Below, piece by piece: positions 54,802 through 63,507 of a stretch of DNA of 64,000 nt. The first letter of the stretch is position 1. Every line of letters begins with the position of its first letter. The position numbers and the translations under genes were made by a program. The DNA is from Rhodospirillales bacterium (GTDB taxonomy: Bacteria; Pseudomonadota; Alphaproteobacteria; Rhodospirillales; UBA2165): contig JAJDXO010000028.1 in NCBI GenBank assembly GCA_022823235.1, forward strand, positions 1 to 64,000, written 5' to 3'. The notes beneath the pieces were generated by a model. It was not told the origin of the DNA, ran no database searches, and saw only the letters and a list, made by a program, of their open reading frames with translations.

Positions 54802-56493
54802 TTAGAGCCCGAAGCGGAAGAAACGGTTGGAGCTCTCCTCGGCCGACCGGTTGATGCCGGTCAGGACCACATCGCCCTCCTGGAGCGGCCCCCGGACCAT
54901 CTCGGTGGACTTGCCGTCGCCGACGCCGATGAAGACCCGGATCCGCTTCGGTTCGCCATCCTCCAGAATCCAGACATGGGCCGGCGTGGCCGGGTTGGCC
55001 CGGCGTTCGGCGATGCGGGCGCGGAACTTCCGCTGCTGCGCCGGGTTCAGAAGGGCGAGGATTTTTTGGCTGTTGTCCCGGCGCATCTTGCGGAGCGTTT
55101 CGCGGAGTTCCGGACCGCCGCCGGCCTGGCGCATCGCCCGCATGCGCTGGAACATCTGCCGGTTGAGGCTGCGCACCTGCGATTTTTGCTCTTCCGACAG
55201 ACCGAGAAATTCGGCCAGCTCGTTCATGCGCTTCTGCGCCGCCGCCCGCCGGGCCTGGGGATCGCCGCGGGGACCTCCGCCGCGGGGACCTCGGGCGCCG
55301 GGACCTCCGGCGCCGGGGCCGCGCGGACCGCCGGACGCGGCGCCGGGTGCCGCAATCCGTTCCTCGCCGGGCGGGGTGAATCGCAGCGCGGTGTTGGGGA
55401 TGCGCAGTACGTTCTTGCGATCGGAGACCTTGACCTCGACCGTCGCCGTCATGCCCGGCAGCAACCGGAGATCGGCGTTGTCCACATTGATGACCACCGT
55501 ATAGGTGACGACGTTCTGGACCGACCGGGGCTGCTTGCGGACCTGGGTCACGGTGCCGCGGAAGTTCCGGCCGGCAAATGAATCGACGGTGAAGGTCGCG
55601 ACCTGACCCGAGGCAATCTGGCCGATATCGGCCTCGTCGATATTAGTCTCGACCTGCATGTCGCGCAGGTCCCGGGCGATGGTGAACAGGGTCGGCGCCT
55701 GCAGACTGGCCGCCACCGTTTGTCCGATATCCACATTACGGCCGATGACCACGCCGTCCACCGGCGAGCGGATGAACGTGTTGTCCAAGTTGACCTTGGC
55801 AATATTCAGCACCGCACGTTTCTGTTGCACCTGGGCGCCGGCATGGACGATCTCGGCCTCGGCCACCGAGACGCTTGCGTTGCGGGCCGCGACCGTCGAG
55901 CGGTGCGCCGCCAGCCGCGCTTTGGCCGAGCGAATTTGGGCGACCGAGGAATCATAGGCGGCTTTCGCGGAATCGACGACGGAAACCGAAACCACCCCGC
56001 GCTCCCGGAGGCGCGCCTTGCGGCCGTATTCCCGTTCCAGGTCGGTGGCATTGACCGTCGCCCGCTCGACGTCGGCCTGATAAGCGGCAAGGGTGGCGCG
56101 CGCGTTGTCCCGGTTGGCCCGCGCCTGAAATAGCGCGGCTTTCTTGGTGGCGACGGTGGCTTCGGCTACCGCGAGTTCCGCCGCCGCCTGCTCTACCCTG
56201 GCTTCAAGGCTCTCGGGATCGATGCGGGCAATCACCTGGCCGGCCCGAACGGCCGAATTGAAATCAGCCTTCAACTCGGAGATCTGGCCGGAGATCTCGG
56301 AGCCCACCTCGACCGTTACCACGGCGTTGAGTTGACCCGAGGCCGAGACGGATTTGAGAACATCGCCGCGGTCAATCGTTGCGGTCCGGAACTTGGTCCC
56401 GCCGTCGCCGGCTTCGCCGCTGATCAGTCCGAATCCGGCGGCGCCGACGGCCAAAACGGCGATGAATGCGATGATGAGTTTGCCTGAGGTCAT
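54802..56493 (-). CDS. macA: MacA-type periplasmic adaptor with embedded Spy/LTXXQ-like domain
   Basis: A 563-residue membrane-fusion protein. An N-terminal anchor (KLIIAFIAVLAVGAAGFGL) is followed by the lipoyl/barrel part (SGQLNAVVTVEVGSEISGQI), a long coiled-coil hairpin (residues about 110-220) and RSPVDGVVIGRNVDIGQTVA, with LLPGMTATVEVKVSDRKNVL after it. Then, instead of a short membrane-proximal domain, residues about 373-502 hold a Gly/Pro/Arg-rich linker and a helical segment, FLGLSEEQKSQVRSLNRQMF … LLNPAQQRKFRARI, that resembles the LTXXQ repeats of Spy/CpxP proteins. The adaptor ends with IRVFIGVGDGKSTEMV and EGDVVLTGINRSAEE. Typical MacA proteins have about 370-400 residues. Confidence 0.85.
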   Translation of the reverse strand: MTSGKLIIAFIAVLAVGAAGFGLISGEAGDGGTKFRTATIDRGDVLKSVSASGQLNAVVTVEVGSEISGQISELKADFNSAVRAGQVIARIDPESLEARVEQAAAELAVAEATVATKKAALFQARANRDNARATLAAYQADVERATVNATDLEREYGRKARLRERGVVSVSVVDSAKAAYDSSVAQIRSAKARLAAHRSTVAARNASVSVAEAEIVHAGAQVQQKRAVLNIAKVNLDNTFIRSPVDGVVIGRNVDIGQTVAASLQAPTLFTIARDLRDMQVETNIDEADIGQIASGQVATFTVDSFAGRNFRGTVTQVRKQPRSVQNVVTYTVVINVDNADLRLLPGMTATVEVKVSDRKNVLRIPNTALRFTPPGEERIAAPGAASGGPRGPGAGGPGARGPRGGGPRGDPQARRAAAQKRMNELAEFLGLSEEQKSQVRSLNRQMFQRMRAMRQAGGGPELRETLRKMRRDNSQKILALLNPAQQRKFRARIAERRANPATPAHVWILEDGEPKRIRVFIGVGDGKSTEMVRGPLQEGDVVLTGINRSAEESSNRFFRFGL

Positions 56494-56550
56494 AGCTGGT
56501 CTTGAGATTTGTCGCTCCGCGTCCCTATGCGTGGAAAAACGTCGACGGCG

Positions 56551-57045
56551 TTAGTTCCCTTCCCGCTCACGCCGGCGTTCCCGGAAGCGGCGGAAGCGCT
56601 CCTCCCTGTGCTCGATCATCCGGCCTACGTACGCGCTCAACTCCCGGCGCTGCGCGTCGGTGAGCTGTTCCGAGAGCGTGGCCAGATGGCCGTGCATGCC
56701 GCTCTGCGCCTGTTGAGAGTGCGCGCGAAGATCGGCCAGTGCCTTCTCCAGCGCGGCCCGGTCATAGGGCTGGGCGGCCAGCGCCGCCTGCGCGGCCTCG
56801 TGCAGTTCGCGGAACCGGCGCCGCGATTCACGGATTGCCGCCCTTCGTTCACGCATGATTGCCCGGGATTTCTCCCGCACCTCGTCGCCCAGCACCCGTC
56901 CGGCCCACGGCGGCGAGTAAACGGGCGGTCCGCGAAACGCCTGGCGTTCCTTCGATTTCCAGACGCCGGCGCCGATCACCGCAGCCAGAAAGATATTCAA
57001 GGCCAGCGAAATGAAGAAGATGATGGCCCAGCGTTTAGAAGTCAT
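56551..57045 (-). CDS. membrane-anchored Spy/CnrX-like periplasmic sensor protein
   Basis: A 164-residue protein with one N-terminal helix (WAIIFFISLALNIFLAAVIG) and a highly charged helical periplasmic domain: RAIMRERRAAIRESRRRFRE, LEKALADLRAHSQQAQSGMH and LSEQLTDAQRRELSAYVGRM. The last contains an LTxxQ-type motif of the CnrX/Spy/CpxP fold. It probably senses metal or envelope stress for the sigma/anti-sigma pair. The start ATG at 57043-57045 overlaps the upstream stop by 11 bases; an ATG five codons earlier is possible. Confidence 0.75.
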   Translation of the reverse strand: MTSKRWAIIFFISLALNIFLAAVIGAGVWKSKERQAFRGPPVYSPPWAGRVLGDEVREKSRAIMRERRAAIRESRRRFRELHEAAQAALAAQPYDRAALEKALADLRAHSQQAQSGMHGHLATLSEQLTDAQRRELSAYVGRMIEHREERFRRFRERRREREGN

Positions 57046-57484
57046 TCTCTTGTCCCACATCGGCAGGCAGGTTGCCGGCGATCACCAATACGTCCTCGCC
57101 GAACCCTTCGACCACCTGTTCCTCGACCGCCGTGCCGGACGGCGAGGTAATGCCGAGGGCAATCCCCAGACAGGCCGCGGCGGCCAGGCCCAGGGCCGGG
57201 CGCCAGATGGGCCCGAACGGCCACAGCGCCTTCAGGAGATCGCCGTTGGCCGCGACCGGGCCGCCGGCAGCGTCCGACAGCACCCGCGCCTTCAATTCGG
57301 GAGACGCCAGCACCGGCGGCACTTCGCGCAAGACAGCGGTCAGGGCCTCGGCCTCGGCGAGCATGGCTTGGGCGCGATCCGATCCCTCGATCAGCCGCCC
57401 CGCCGCATCCCGCTCGGCCAGCGGCCAGGTCTCCAGGTCCGCGCCCCAGCGGTCCAGCAGATCGGCGAATTCTTCGGGGCTCAT
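57035..57484 (-). CDS. probable anti-sigma factor
   Basis: A 149-residue protein with an N-terminal cytoplasmic part (MSPEEFADLLDRWGADLETW, helices typical of anti-sigma proteins that bind ECF factors), a single membrane segment (ALGLAAAACLGIALGI) and a short periplasmic tail. Its gene lies between the ECF sigma factor and the sensor gene. A TTG directly after the sigma stop (57512-57514) would add ten residues. No zinc-binding HxxxCxxC motif is present. Confidence 0.7.
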   Translation of the reverse strand: MSPEEFADLLDRWGADLETWPLAERDAAGRLIEGSDRAQAMLAEAEALTAVLREVPPVLASPELKARVLSDAAGGPVAANGDLLKALWPFGPIWRPALGLAAAACLGIALGITSPSGTAVEEQVVEGFGEDVLVIAGNLPADVGQENDF

Positions 57485-57514
57485 GCCGTTTTCCCGGTTC
57501 CTGCCTTGAGCCAA

Positions 57515-58081
57515 CTAAATATCTCCTTTGAGTTCCGGCCGCAGCCCGGCCAGTGATTTTTTCAGACCCCGGCGCCCGCGCGCCAGTAACGATTCGACAG
57601 CCTCGACACTGATTTCCATGATCTCCGCCGTCTCGATATTGCTCAATCCCTCCTGGTGCACCATCACGATCGCCGCCCTTTGACGCTCGGGGAGCTTCTG
57701 GATGGCACTGTTGATCGCGTTTGCCAACTCCCGCTGATGGACCTCGGCGGCCGCACTTTTGGCCGGATCGGGCGGCTCGGGCACGGCGTCGATGGAAACC
57801 GGCCTGGCCTTTCGGAGCCGGTCGATACACAGGTTATACGTGACCTTGTGCAGCCAGTGAACCACGGGCGCCTCGGCCCGCCACTTGGGCGCCTGCCGCC
57901 AAAGCCTGAGGAAGGCTTCCTGAGCCACGTCCTCGGCCTCGACCGGGTCACCGAGCATCCTGTATCCATAGCCGACAATCCGATCCAAATATAAATCCAC
58001 GATGATACGGCAGGCCTCGGACTCCCCCTCGCCGATCCGGCGGACCAGCGCGGCGTCGCTTTCGGGCGTGGGGTCGTTCAT
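57515..58081 (-). CDS. ECF-type RNA polymerase sigma factor
   Basis: A 188-residue sigma-70-family factor. Region 2 includes GYGYRMLGDPVEAEDVAQEA FLRLWRQA and HWLHKVTYNLCIDRLRKAR; region 4 has AIQKLPERQRAAIVMVHQEG LSNIETAEIMEISVEAVES. It leads the minus-strand operon sigma – anti-sigma – sensor – macA – ATPase – macB and probably directs transcription of its own operon. Confidence 0.92.
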   Translation of the reverse strand: MNDPTPESDAALVRRIGEGESEACRIIVDLYLDRIVGYGYRMLGDPVEAEDVAQEAFLRLWRQAPKWRAEAPVVHWLHKVTYNLCIDRLRKARPVSIDAVPEPPDPAKSAAAEVHQRELANAINSAIQKLPERQRAAIVMVHQEGLSNIETAEIMEISVEAVESLLARGRRGLKKSLAGLRPELKGDI

Positions 58082-58367
58082 CGGTTTGCTCAGGGGCTCG
58101 CTTGGTATGGAGATCGTGGCGTCGCGGCAAGTCGTACTATCTACTTAAGGCTTACCCCGAAGTCGATCCCGGAAAGCGGTCCCGTCGGTGCGCCGAACCG
58201 GCGGCATCTGAGCCTTGTCCCGCCGAACGGCCCCTTGAACTCCCCAAACCATTCGAAACCGAAGCGTGTTCGTATCGTACCTGTCTAACGCCGGGCGGGT
58301 CCAAATCCGTCGCACCCCCCACGAAAAGCCGCTTTAATCACACAAAAATAATGTTATTAGGTAGGTA

Positions 58368-58396
58368 TTTACACATCAGACTGTGCAAACTATAGT
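58368..58396 (+). promoter_or_regulatory. promoter of the sulfite reductase cluster
   Basis: TTTACA (58368-58373), a 17-base spacer and TATAGT (58391-58396) lie 30 bases upstream of the DUF2849 gene, within an AT-rich patch. The rest of 58082-58367 shows no gene or clear signal. Confidence 0.55.
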
Positions 58397-58425
58397 GCCG
58401 CTCCACTTTTGACGGATTTCCGCCC

Positions 58426-58710
58426 ATGAGCCACCAGATGGTGACCGCAAATCGGCTGAGCGACGGCGCCGTAGTCTATTTGACCGCCGACGGCGGCTGG
58501 AGCACGTCGGTGAACGAAGGGCATTTCGTCACCGACGGCGAAGCCGACGCACTGTTGAAATCCGCCGATAAATCCGTCGACGACTGCACCGTCGTCGACA
58601 CCTATCTTATCGCCGTGGAGGCCGCCGGAACCGACGTTCGGCCGATCCGGTTCCGCGAGCAGGTGCGGGCCAAGGGCCCGACCATCGCGCTGACGGGCAG
58701 CGACCGCTAG
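58426..58710 (+). CDS. DUF2849 protein of the sulfite reductase cluster
   Basis: A 94-residue small protein (VTANRLSDGAVVYLTADGGW, then REQVRAKGPTIALTGSDR) of the DUF2849 family, consistently found directly before nitrite/sulfite reductase genes in Alphaproteobacteria. The role is not established, but the constant linkage implies a part in sulfite reduction or siroheme handling. The cysI-like gene follows after 22 bases. Confidence 0.85.
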   Translation: MSHQMVTANRLSDGAVVYLTADGGWSTSVNEGHFVTDGEADALLKSADKSVDDCTVVDTYLIAVEAAGTDVRPIRFREQVRAKGPTIALTGSDR

Positions 58711-58732
58711 CCCCCCCTCAGGAAGCCTCGCC

Positions 58733-60400
58733 ATGAACATGATGTACAAATACGACGAATTCGACCGGACCCTGGTCAACGAGCGGGTGGAGCAGTATCG
58801 GGATCAGGTCGCCCGCCGGGTGCGCGGTGAGCTGACCGAGGACGAGTTCCGGCCGCTCCGGCTGCGCAACGGCCTCTACATGCAGCTTCACGCCTATATG
58901 CTGCGGGTTGCCATTCCCTACGGGCTTCTGTCGTCGACGCAGCTCCGCAAGCTGGCCTTCATCGCCCGGGAATATGACCGGGGCTACGGCCATTTCACCA
59001 CCCGCCAGAACATCCAGTACAACTGGCCCAAGCTGGAGGATACGCCGGACATCCTGGCCCACCTCGCCGAGGTGGAGATGAACGCCATCCAAACCAGCGG
59101 CAACGCCAACCGGAATGTCACCTCGGATCCCTTCGCCGGCGTCGCCCGGGACGAAATCGAGGATCCCCGGCCTTACGCCGAGATCATCCGCCAGTTCATC
59201 ACCCTTCACCCGGAATTTTCGTTCCTGCCGCGCAAGTTCAAGATCGCCGTCACCGCGGCCGAAACCGACCGGGCGGCGATCAACGTCCACGATATCGGCA
59301 TCCGTATGGTGAAGAACGAAGCCGGCGACGTCGGCTTCAAGGTGCTGGTCGGCGGCGGGCTCGGACGCTCCCCCTTCATCGCCAAAATGGTCCGCGGATT
59401 CCTGCCGAAGAATGAAATCCTCCGCTATTTGGAGGCCATCCTGCGGGTCTACAACATGGAAGGCCGGCGGGACAACATCTACAAGGCGCGGATCAAAATT
59501 CTGGTTCACGAACTGGGCGTCGAAACCTTCACCGAAAAGGTCGAGGCCGAATATGCCGATATGGAAGACGACGATCGTCTGACCCTGGATCAGGCGGAAC
59601 TCGACCGCATCGAAGCGTTCTTCGCACCGCCGGACTACGAGGACCTGCCCGACGACGCGCCCGAGGTGATCGCGGCATCGGAGAAAGAGGCCGGTTTCGG
59701 GCAATGGCTCAACCGGAACGTGGTCGCCCACAAGCGACCGGGCTACGCCATCGTCAATCTGTCGCTGAAGCCGTTGGGCGAGGCGCCGGGTGACGCCACC
59801 GACGATCAGATGGATGCGGTGGCCGACTTGGCGGACGAGTTCAGCCTCGGCCACATCCGGGTGACCCACCGCCAAAACCTGGTCCTCGCCGATGTGCGCC
59901 AAAAGGACCTGCCCGAGTTGTGGAAGCGGCTGACGGACCTCGGGTTCGCCACCCCCAACATCGAAGCGATCGGCGACATCATCAGCTGCCCGGGCATGGA
60001 TTTCTGTTCCCTGGCGACGGCGCGCTCGATTCCGGTCGCCATGCGCATCGCCGAACGGTTCAGGGAGATCGAGCGCCAGTCGGACATCGGCGAACTTCGG
60101 ATCAATATTTCCGGCTGCATCAATGCCTGCGGCCATCATCACGTCGGCCACATCGGCATCCTCGGGGTCGAGAAGAACGGCGAGGAGTTCTATCAGATCA
60201 CCCTTGGCGGGTCGTCGGACACGGACGCCGACATCGGCAAGCGGGTCGGGCCCGCCTTCGCCTCCGAAGACGTGGTTAATGCCGTCGAGACGCTCGTCGA
60301 CACCTATCGCGCCGAGCGCCGGGACGGCGAGCGGTTCCTCGACACCTACCGCCGGGTCGGTGACGAGCCCTTCAAGGACGCCCTCTATGCCGCTCATTAG
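58733..60400 (+). CDS. cysI: nitrite/sulfite reductase hemoprotein, probable assimilatory sulfite reductase
   Basis: A 555-residue siroheme / [4Fe-4S] reductase with two homologous halves. The cofactor-binding cysteines are in SCPGMDFCSLATAR and NISGCINACGHHHVGHIGIL. FTTRQNIQYNWPKL in the first half and VTHRQNLVLADVRQKDL in the second are the anion-binding segments. Genomic context with DUF2849, DUF934 and cysC indicates sulfite to sulfide reduction rather than nitrite. The 3' end overlaps the DUF934 gene by 14 bases. Confidence 0.92.
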   Translation: MNMMYKYDEFDRTLVNERVEQYRDQVARRVRGELTEDEFRPLRLRNGLYMQLHAYMLRVAIPYGLLSSTQLRKLAFIAREYDRGYGHFTTRQNIQYNWPKLEDTPDILAHLAEVEMNAIQTSGNANRNVTSDPFAGVARDEIEDPRPYAEIIRQFITLHPEFSFLPRKFKIAVTAAETDRAAINVHDIGIRMVKNEAGDVGFKVLVGGGLGRSPFIAKMVRGFLPKNEILRYLEAILRVYNMEGRRDNIYKARIKILVHELGVETFTEKVEAEYADMEDDDRLTLDQAELDRIEAFFAPPDYEDLPDDAPEVIAASEKEAGFGQWLNRNVVAHKRPGYAIVNLSLKPLGEAPGDATDDQMDAVADLADEFSLGHIRVTHRQNLVLADVRQKDLPELWKRLTDLGFATPNIEAIGDIISCPGMDFCSLATARSIPVAMRIAERFREIERQSDIGELRINISGCINACGHHHVGHIGILGVEKNGEEFYQITLGGSSDTDADIGKRVGPAFASEDVVNAVETLVDTYRAERRDGERFLDTYRRVGDEPFKDALYAAH

Positions 60401-60881
60401 AGACAAGGCGCTTTCGGAGGACGAGTGGGTTTCCATCGGCGAGGAGGACCCGCTGCCCACCGACGGCTCACCGGTCATTGTCGGGCTCAAGTGCTGGCGG
60501 GATCGGGGCCAAGCCATCCGCGCCCACAATGGCCCGTTGGGCATCCGCCTGGACAGCGATGAAGCACCGGAGGAAATCGCGGAGGACCTGGGACGCTTCG
60601 ACCTGGTGGCCTTGAATTTTCCCAATTTCAATGACGGCCGGCCGTTTTCCCATGCCCGGCTGCTCCGCGAGCGCTATGGCTTCAAGGGCGAAATCCGCGC
60701 CATCGGCGACGTTCTCCAGGATCAGCTGTTTTTCATGCTGCGCTGCGGGTTCGACGCCTTCGAACTGAGGGAAGACAAGAACGTCGAGAGCGCCATCAAG
60801 GCGTTCGGCGATTACACCGTCGCCTACCAGCCCGGGTCGGACCATATGCCCGCCGCCTACAAGGCCCGCCTGAGGGGCTGA
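60387..60881 (+). CDS. DUF934 protein of the sulfite reductase cluster
   Basis: A 164-residue protein of the DUF934 family: DLVALNFPNFNDGRPFSHAR LLRERYGFKGEIRAIGDVL QDQLFFMLRCGFDAFELRED. Usually encoded with cysI and cysH in Proteobacteria. The ATG at 60387-60389 is followed by PLIRDKALSEDEWV, a typical family start. In many clusters cysH separates it from cysI; here the two overlap. Confidence 0.88.
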   Translation: MPLIRDKALSEDEWVSIGEEDPLPTDGSPVIVGLKCWRDRGQAIRAHNGPLGIRLDSDEAPEEIAEDLGRFDLVALNFPNFNDGRPFSHARLLRERYGFKGEIRAIGDVLQDQLFFMLRCGFDAFELREDKNVESAIKAFGDYTVAYQPGSDHMPAAYKARLRG

Positions 60882-61030
60882 TTCAGGCGCTGAATCAGGG
60901 GCTGAATCGGGCGCCGGCCCGCCCGGCCCGCGCCCGTGTCACCTAAACTCTTGACGCGCCCCTTCGAGTGGTTCATTTGATCCGCCCCCGGGCAATCGTC
61001 CGGGGCACCTCCTATCGAACGGGGCATATC

Positions 61031-61630
61031 GTGGAAGCTAAATCATCCAATCTGGTTGCCGTTCAGCACCGGGTTTCGAACGACGCACGCTGGAAATCCA
61101 ACGAACACAAGGGAGGGGTCTTGTGGTTTACGGGCCTGCCCGGTTCCGGCAAATCGACCCTGGCCATCAATCTCGAACAGCGCCTGTTCGACGAGGGATA
61201 TCAGACCTACATGCTTGACGGCGACAACGTCCGCAACGGCCTCAACCGCGACCTCGGCTTTTCGCCCGAGGACCGGACGGAGAACATCCGGCGGGTCGGC
61301 GAGATCGCCGCGTTGTTCGCCGAGGCCGGCACGGTCGTCGTCACCGCCTTCATCTCACCCTATCAGGCCGATCGCCACATGGCGCGGGATGCCGCGGGGG
61401 ACGCCTTTCACGAGGTTTACATCAAAGCCGATGTCGCGACCTGTGAAGCTCGCGATCCAAAGGGGCACTACAAGAAGGCGCGCGCCGGCGAGATTCCGGA
61501 ATTCACCGGTATTTCGGCACCCTATGAGACGCCTGAAAACGCCGAGTTGATCGTCGACACCATGTCGCACTCCGTCGAGGAATGCGTCGAACAATTGGCG
61601 AGCTACGTGGCCAAATCATTCAAGCTCTAG
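61031..61630 (+). CDS. cysC: adenylylsulfate (APS) kinase
   Basis: A 199-residue enzyme that phosphorylates APS to PAPS. WFTGLPGSGKSTLAINLEQR is the P-loop, DGDNVRNGLNRDLGFSPEDR TENIRR the APS-binding segment and AFISPYQADRHMARD the conserved lid region. The GTG at 61031 gives the normal distance to the P-loop; a GTG at 60968 would add 21 residues. It is monofunctional (no CysN fusion), so a separate sulfate adenylyltransferase is expected elsewhere. Confidence 0.9.
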   Translation: MEAKSSNLVAVQHRVSNDARWKSNEHKGGVLWFTGLPGSGKSTLAINLEQRLFDEGYQTYMLDGDNVRNGLNRDLGFSPEDRTENIRRVGEIAALFAEAGTVVVTAFISPYQADRHMARDAAGDAFHEVYIKADVATCEARDPKGHYKKARAGEIPEFTGISAPYETPENAELIVDTMSHSVEECVEQLASYVAKSFKL

Positions 61631-61648
61631 GCTGCCGGACCAGGCCGC

Positions 61649-62041
61649 CTATTCCCAGCCGTCGGGGAACTCCCGGTCCACCGAACGGTATCGGTACTGA
61701 ATGCCGATGAAGGCCCCCTTCAGCGGCCTCAGGCAGGCCATGGACAGGACGAAGATCACCGGCGGCCAGACGACCATGTGGACCCAAGCGGGCGGCTGGT
61801 AGACCAGTTCCAGCCACGCCACCATGCCGGCGATAACGAACCCCAGAAACAGGATGATCAAGACCGCCGGACCGTCGGCGGCATCGTGTCCGCCGTAGTC
61901 CAATCCACAGACATCGCAGGTATCGGCGACCGTCAGGTAGCCGCGGAACAGCCGGCCCCGGGCGCAGCGCGGGCAGCGCCCGGCCATGGCGGCGCGAATG
62001 GGACTGCGGGTGGCTTTCTCCGGCGGGAACGCCGTACTCAC
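61649..62041 (-). CDS. DUF983 membrane protein of the cytochrome oxidase cluster
   Basis: A 130-residue protein with two CxxC pairs (GRCPRCARGRLFRG, DTCDVCGLDY) suggesting a zinc-ribbon-like site, and two hydrophobic segments (AVLIILFLGFVIAGMVAWLE LVY; VWPPVIFVLSMACLRPL). DUF983 genes are regularly found next to ctaE in Alphaproteobacteria. The GTG start overlaps the ctaE stop (GTGA). Role unknown. Confidence 0.85.
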   Translation of the reverse strand: MSTAFPPEKATRSPIRAAMAGRCPRCARGRLFRGYLTVADTCDVCGLDYGGHDAADGPAVLIILFLGFVIAGMVAWLELVYQPPAWVHMVVWPPVIFVLSMACLRPLKGAFIGIQYRYRSVDREFPDGWE

Positions 62042-62859
62042 GGCTGCAGATGGCCGAGGGGCGACGATCCCCACCAGTAGACGTTAATGAACAGGAACAG
62101 CCACACCACATCGACGAAGTGCCAGTACCAGGCCGCCGCCTCGAAACCCACGTGGTGATCCGGCTTGAAGTGGCCGTTGCGTCCGCGGAAGTAGCAAACC
62201 GTCAGGAACACCGCACCGATAAGCACATGGAAGCCGTGGAAACCCGTCGCCAGGAAGAAGGTCGAGGGGTAGATGCCGTCCTGCAGGCTGAACGCGGCGA
62301 CCGAGTACTCGAAGATCTGGAATCCCAGGAAAATGAATCCGAGGATCACGGTGATCAGCGTGTAGTTGAGGAAACGGTCCCGGTCGTTCTCAATCAGCGC
62401 ATGGTGGGCGATGGTCAGCGTCGCCCCCGAACTCAACAGGATCAGGGTATTGAGGAACGGAATATCCCAGGTGTGGAGAACCTCGATCCCCTCGGGCGGC
62501 CACGCGCCCGCCACCAGGTTCAGGATCGGCAGGCTGGAATGGAAGAACGCCCAGAAGAAGGCGAAAAAGAACATCACCTCGGAGACGATGAATAGCAGGA
62601 AGCTGATCCTCAGACCGACCTGCACCGGCGGCGTGTGAAGCCCGGGGGTCTCGGCCTCCAGGATGACGTCCTTGAACCACACCACCATGGTGTACATCGT
62701 CAACACGACACCGAGGACGAATCCCCAGATAAAGCCGGTATGCATGTAGATGATTCCACCGACAGCCATCACCAGCGCGGAGACCGAGCCGACGATCGGC
62801 CAGGGGCTCGGATCGGCGACATGCCAATGATGGGTTTTGGAGGTTGCGTCACTTGCCAT
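62038..62859 (-). CDS. ctaE: cytochrome c oxidase subunit III
   Basis: A 273-residue seven-helix subunit of aa3-type oxidase: HHWHVADPSPWPIVGSVSAL, LRISFLLFIVSEVMFFFAFF WAFFHSSL (conserved Glu), WDIPFLNTLILLSSGATLTI AHH, DGIYPSTFFLATGFHGFHVL IGAVFL and AAWYWHFVDVVWLFLFINVY WWG. It stabilises the catalytic core. It follows ctaG after 18 bases. Confidence 0.95.
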   Translation of the reverse strand: MASDATSKTHHWHVADPSPWPIVGSVSALVMAVGGIIYMHTGFIWGFVLGVVLTMYTMVVWFKDVILEAETPGLHTPPVQVGLRISFLLFIVSEVMFFFAFFWAFFHSSLPILNLVAGAWPPEGIEVLHTWDIPFLNTLILLSSGATLTIAHHALIENDRDRFLNYTLITVILGFIFLGFQIFEYSVAAFSLQDGIYPSTFFLATGFHGFHVLIGAVFLTVCYFRGRNGHFKPDHHVGFEAAAWYWHFVDVVWLFLFINVYWWGSSPLGHLQP

Positions 62860-62877
62860 GGATCGCTGTCCTTGTTC

Positions 62878-63498
62878 TTAACTCTTGCTGTCGGAGGCCG
62901 CCGAAGGGGCGCCCCGGTCCGCCTGTATCCGGGCCGCTTTCGATTGATCGTCGGCGGCGTAGAACGTGTATGAAAGCGTGATCGTCGAAACGTCCGCCGT
63001 ATTGGCATCGGCCGCCATGTCGGGATCGACAAAGAAGGTGACCGGCATGACCACGGATTCGCCGGGTTTCAGCACCTGTTCGGTAAAGCAGAAGCACTGA
63101 ATCTTATTGAAGTAAGGGCCCGCCTTGAACGGCGCCACATTGAACACCGCCGTTCCGACGACGGGTTTGTCGGACAGGTTGGTCGCCTCGTAGAAGACGA
63201 GCGCCTCCTGCCCCGGCTTTAGTTTGACGTTCGATTGAACCGGACGGAACCGCCACGGCAGCTGAATATTGACGTTGGCGTCGAACTGCACCGTGATCAG
63301 CTTGTCGGCCATCCCGCGGGGCGCCGCGTCCGCCGTCCGGGTGGTGCCGCCGAAGCCGGTTATCTGACAGAACGTCCGATAAAGCGGCTCGGCGGCAAAC
63401 GCCAAACCGACCATGCCCGCAACGAAAACCCAAAGCGACAGTGCGGTGGCGCGGTTGCCGCCGCGCCGCCGCCTGGGGATTTGCCGGCCTGCGCTCAA
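62878..63498 (-). CDS. ctaG: cytochrome c oxidase assembly protein (Cu(B) insertion)
   Basis: A 206-residue CtaG/Cox11-type protein. One N-terminal helix (ATALSLWVFVAGMVGLAFAA) anchors a periplasmic domain with VQFDANVNIQLPWRFRPVQS, the copper-binding CFCFTEQ (seen in KIQCFCFTEQVLKPGESVVM) and FFVDPDM. It delivers copper to subunit I. It lies nine bases after ctaD with no ctaB between. Confidence 0.93.
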   Translation of the reverse strand: MSAGRQIPRRRRGGNRATALSLWVFVAGMVGLAFAAEPLYRTFCQITGFGGTTRTADAAPRGMADKLITVQFDANVNIQLPWRFRPVQSNVKLKPGQEALVFYEATNLSDKPVVGTAVFNVAPFKAGPYFNKIQCFCFTEQVLKPGESVVMPVTFFVDPDMAADANTADVSTITLSYTFYAADDQSKAARIQADRGAPSAASDSKS

Positions 63499-63507
63499 TC
63501 CCGTCTC

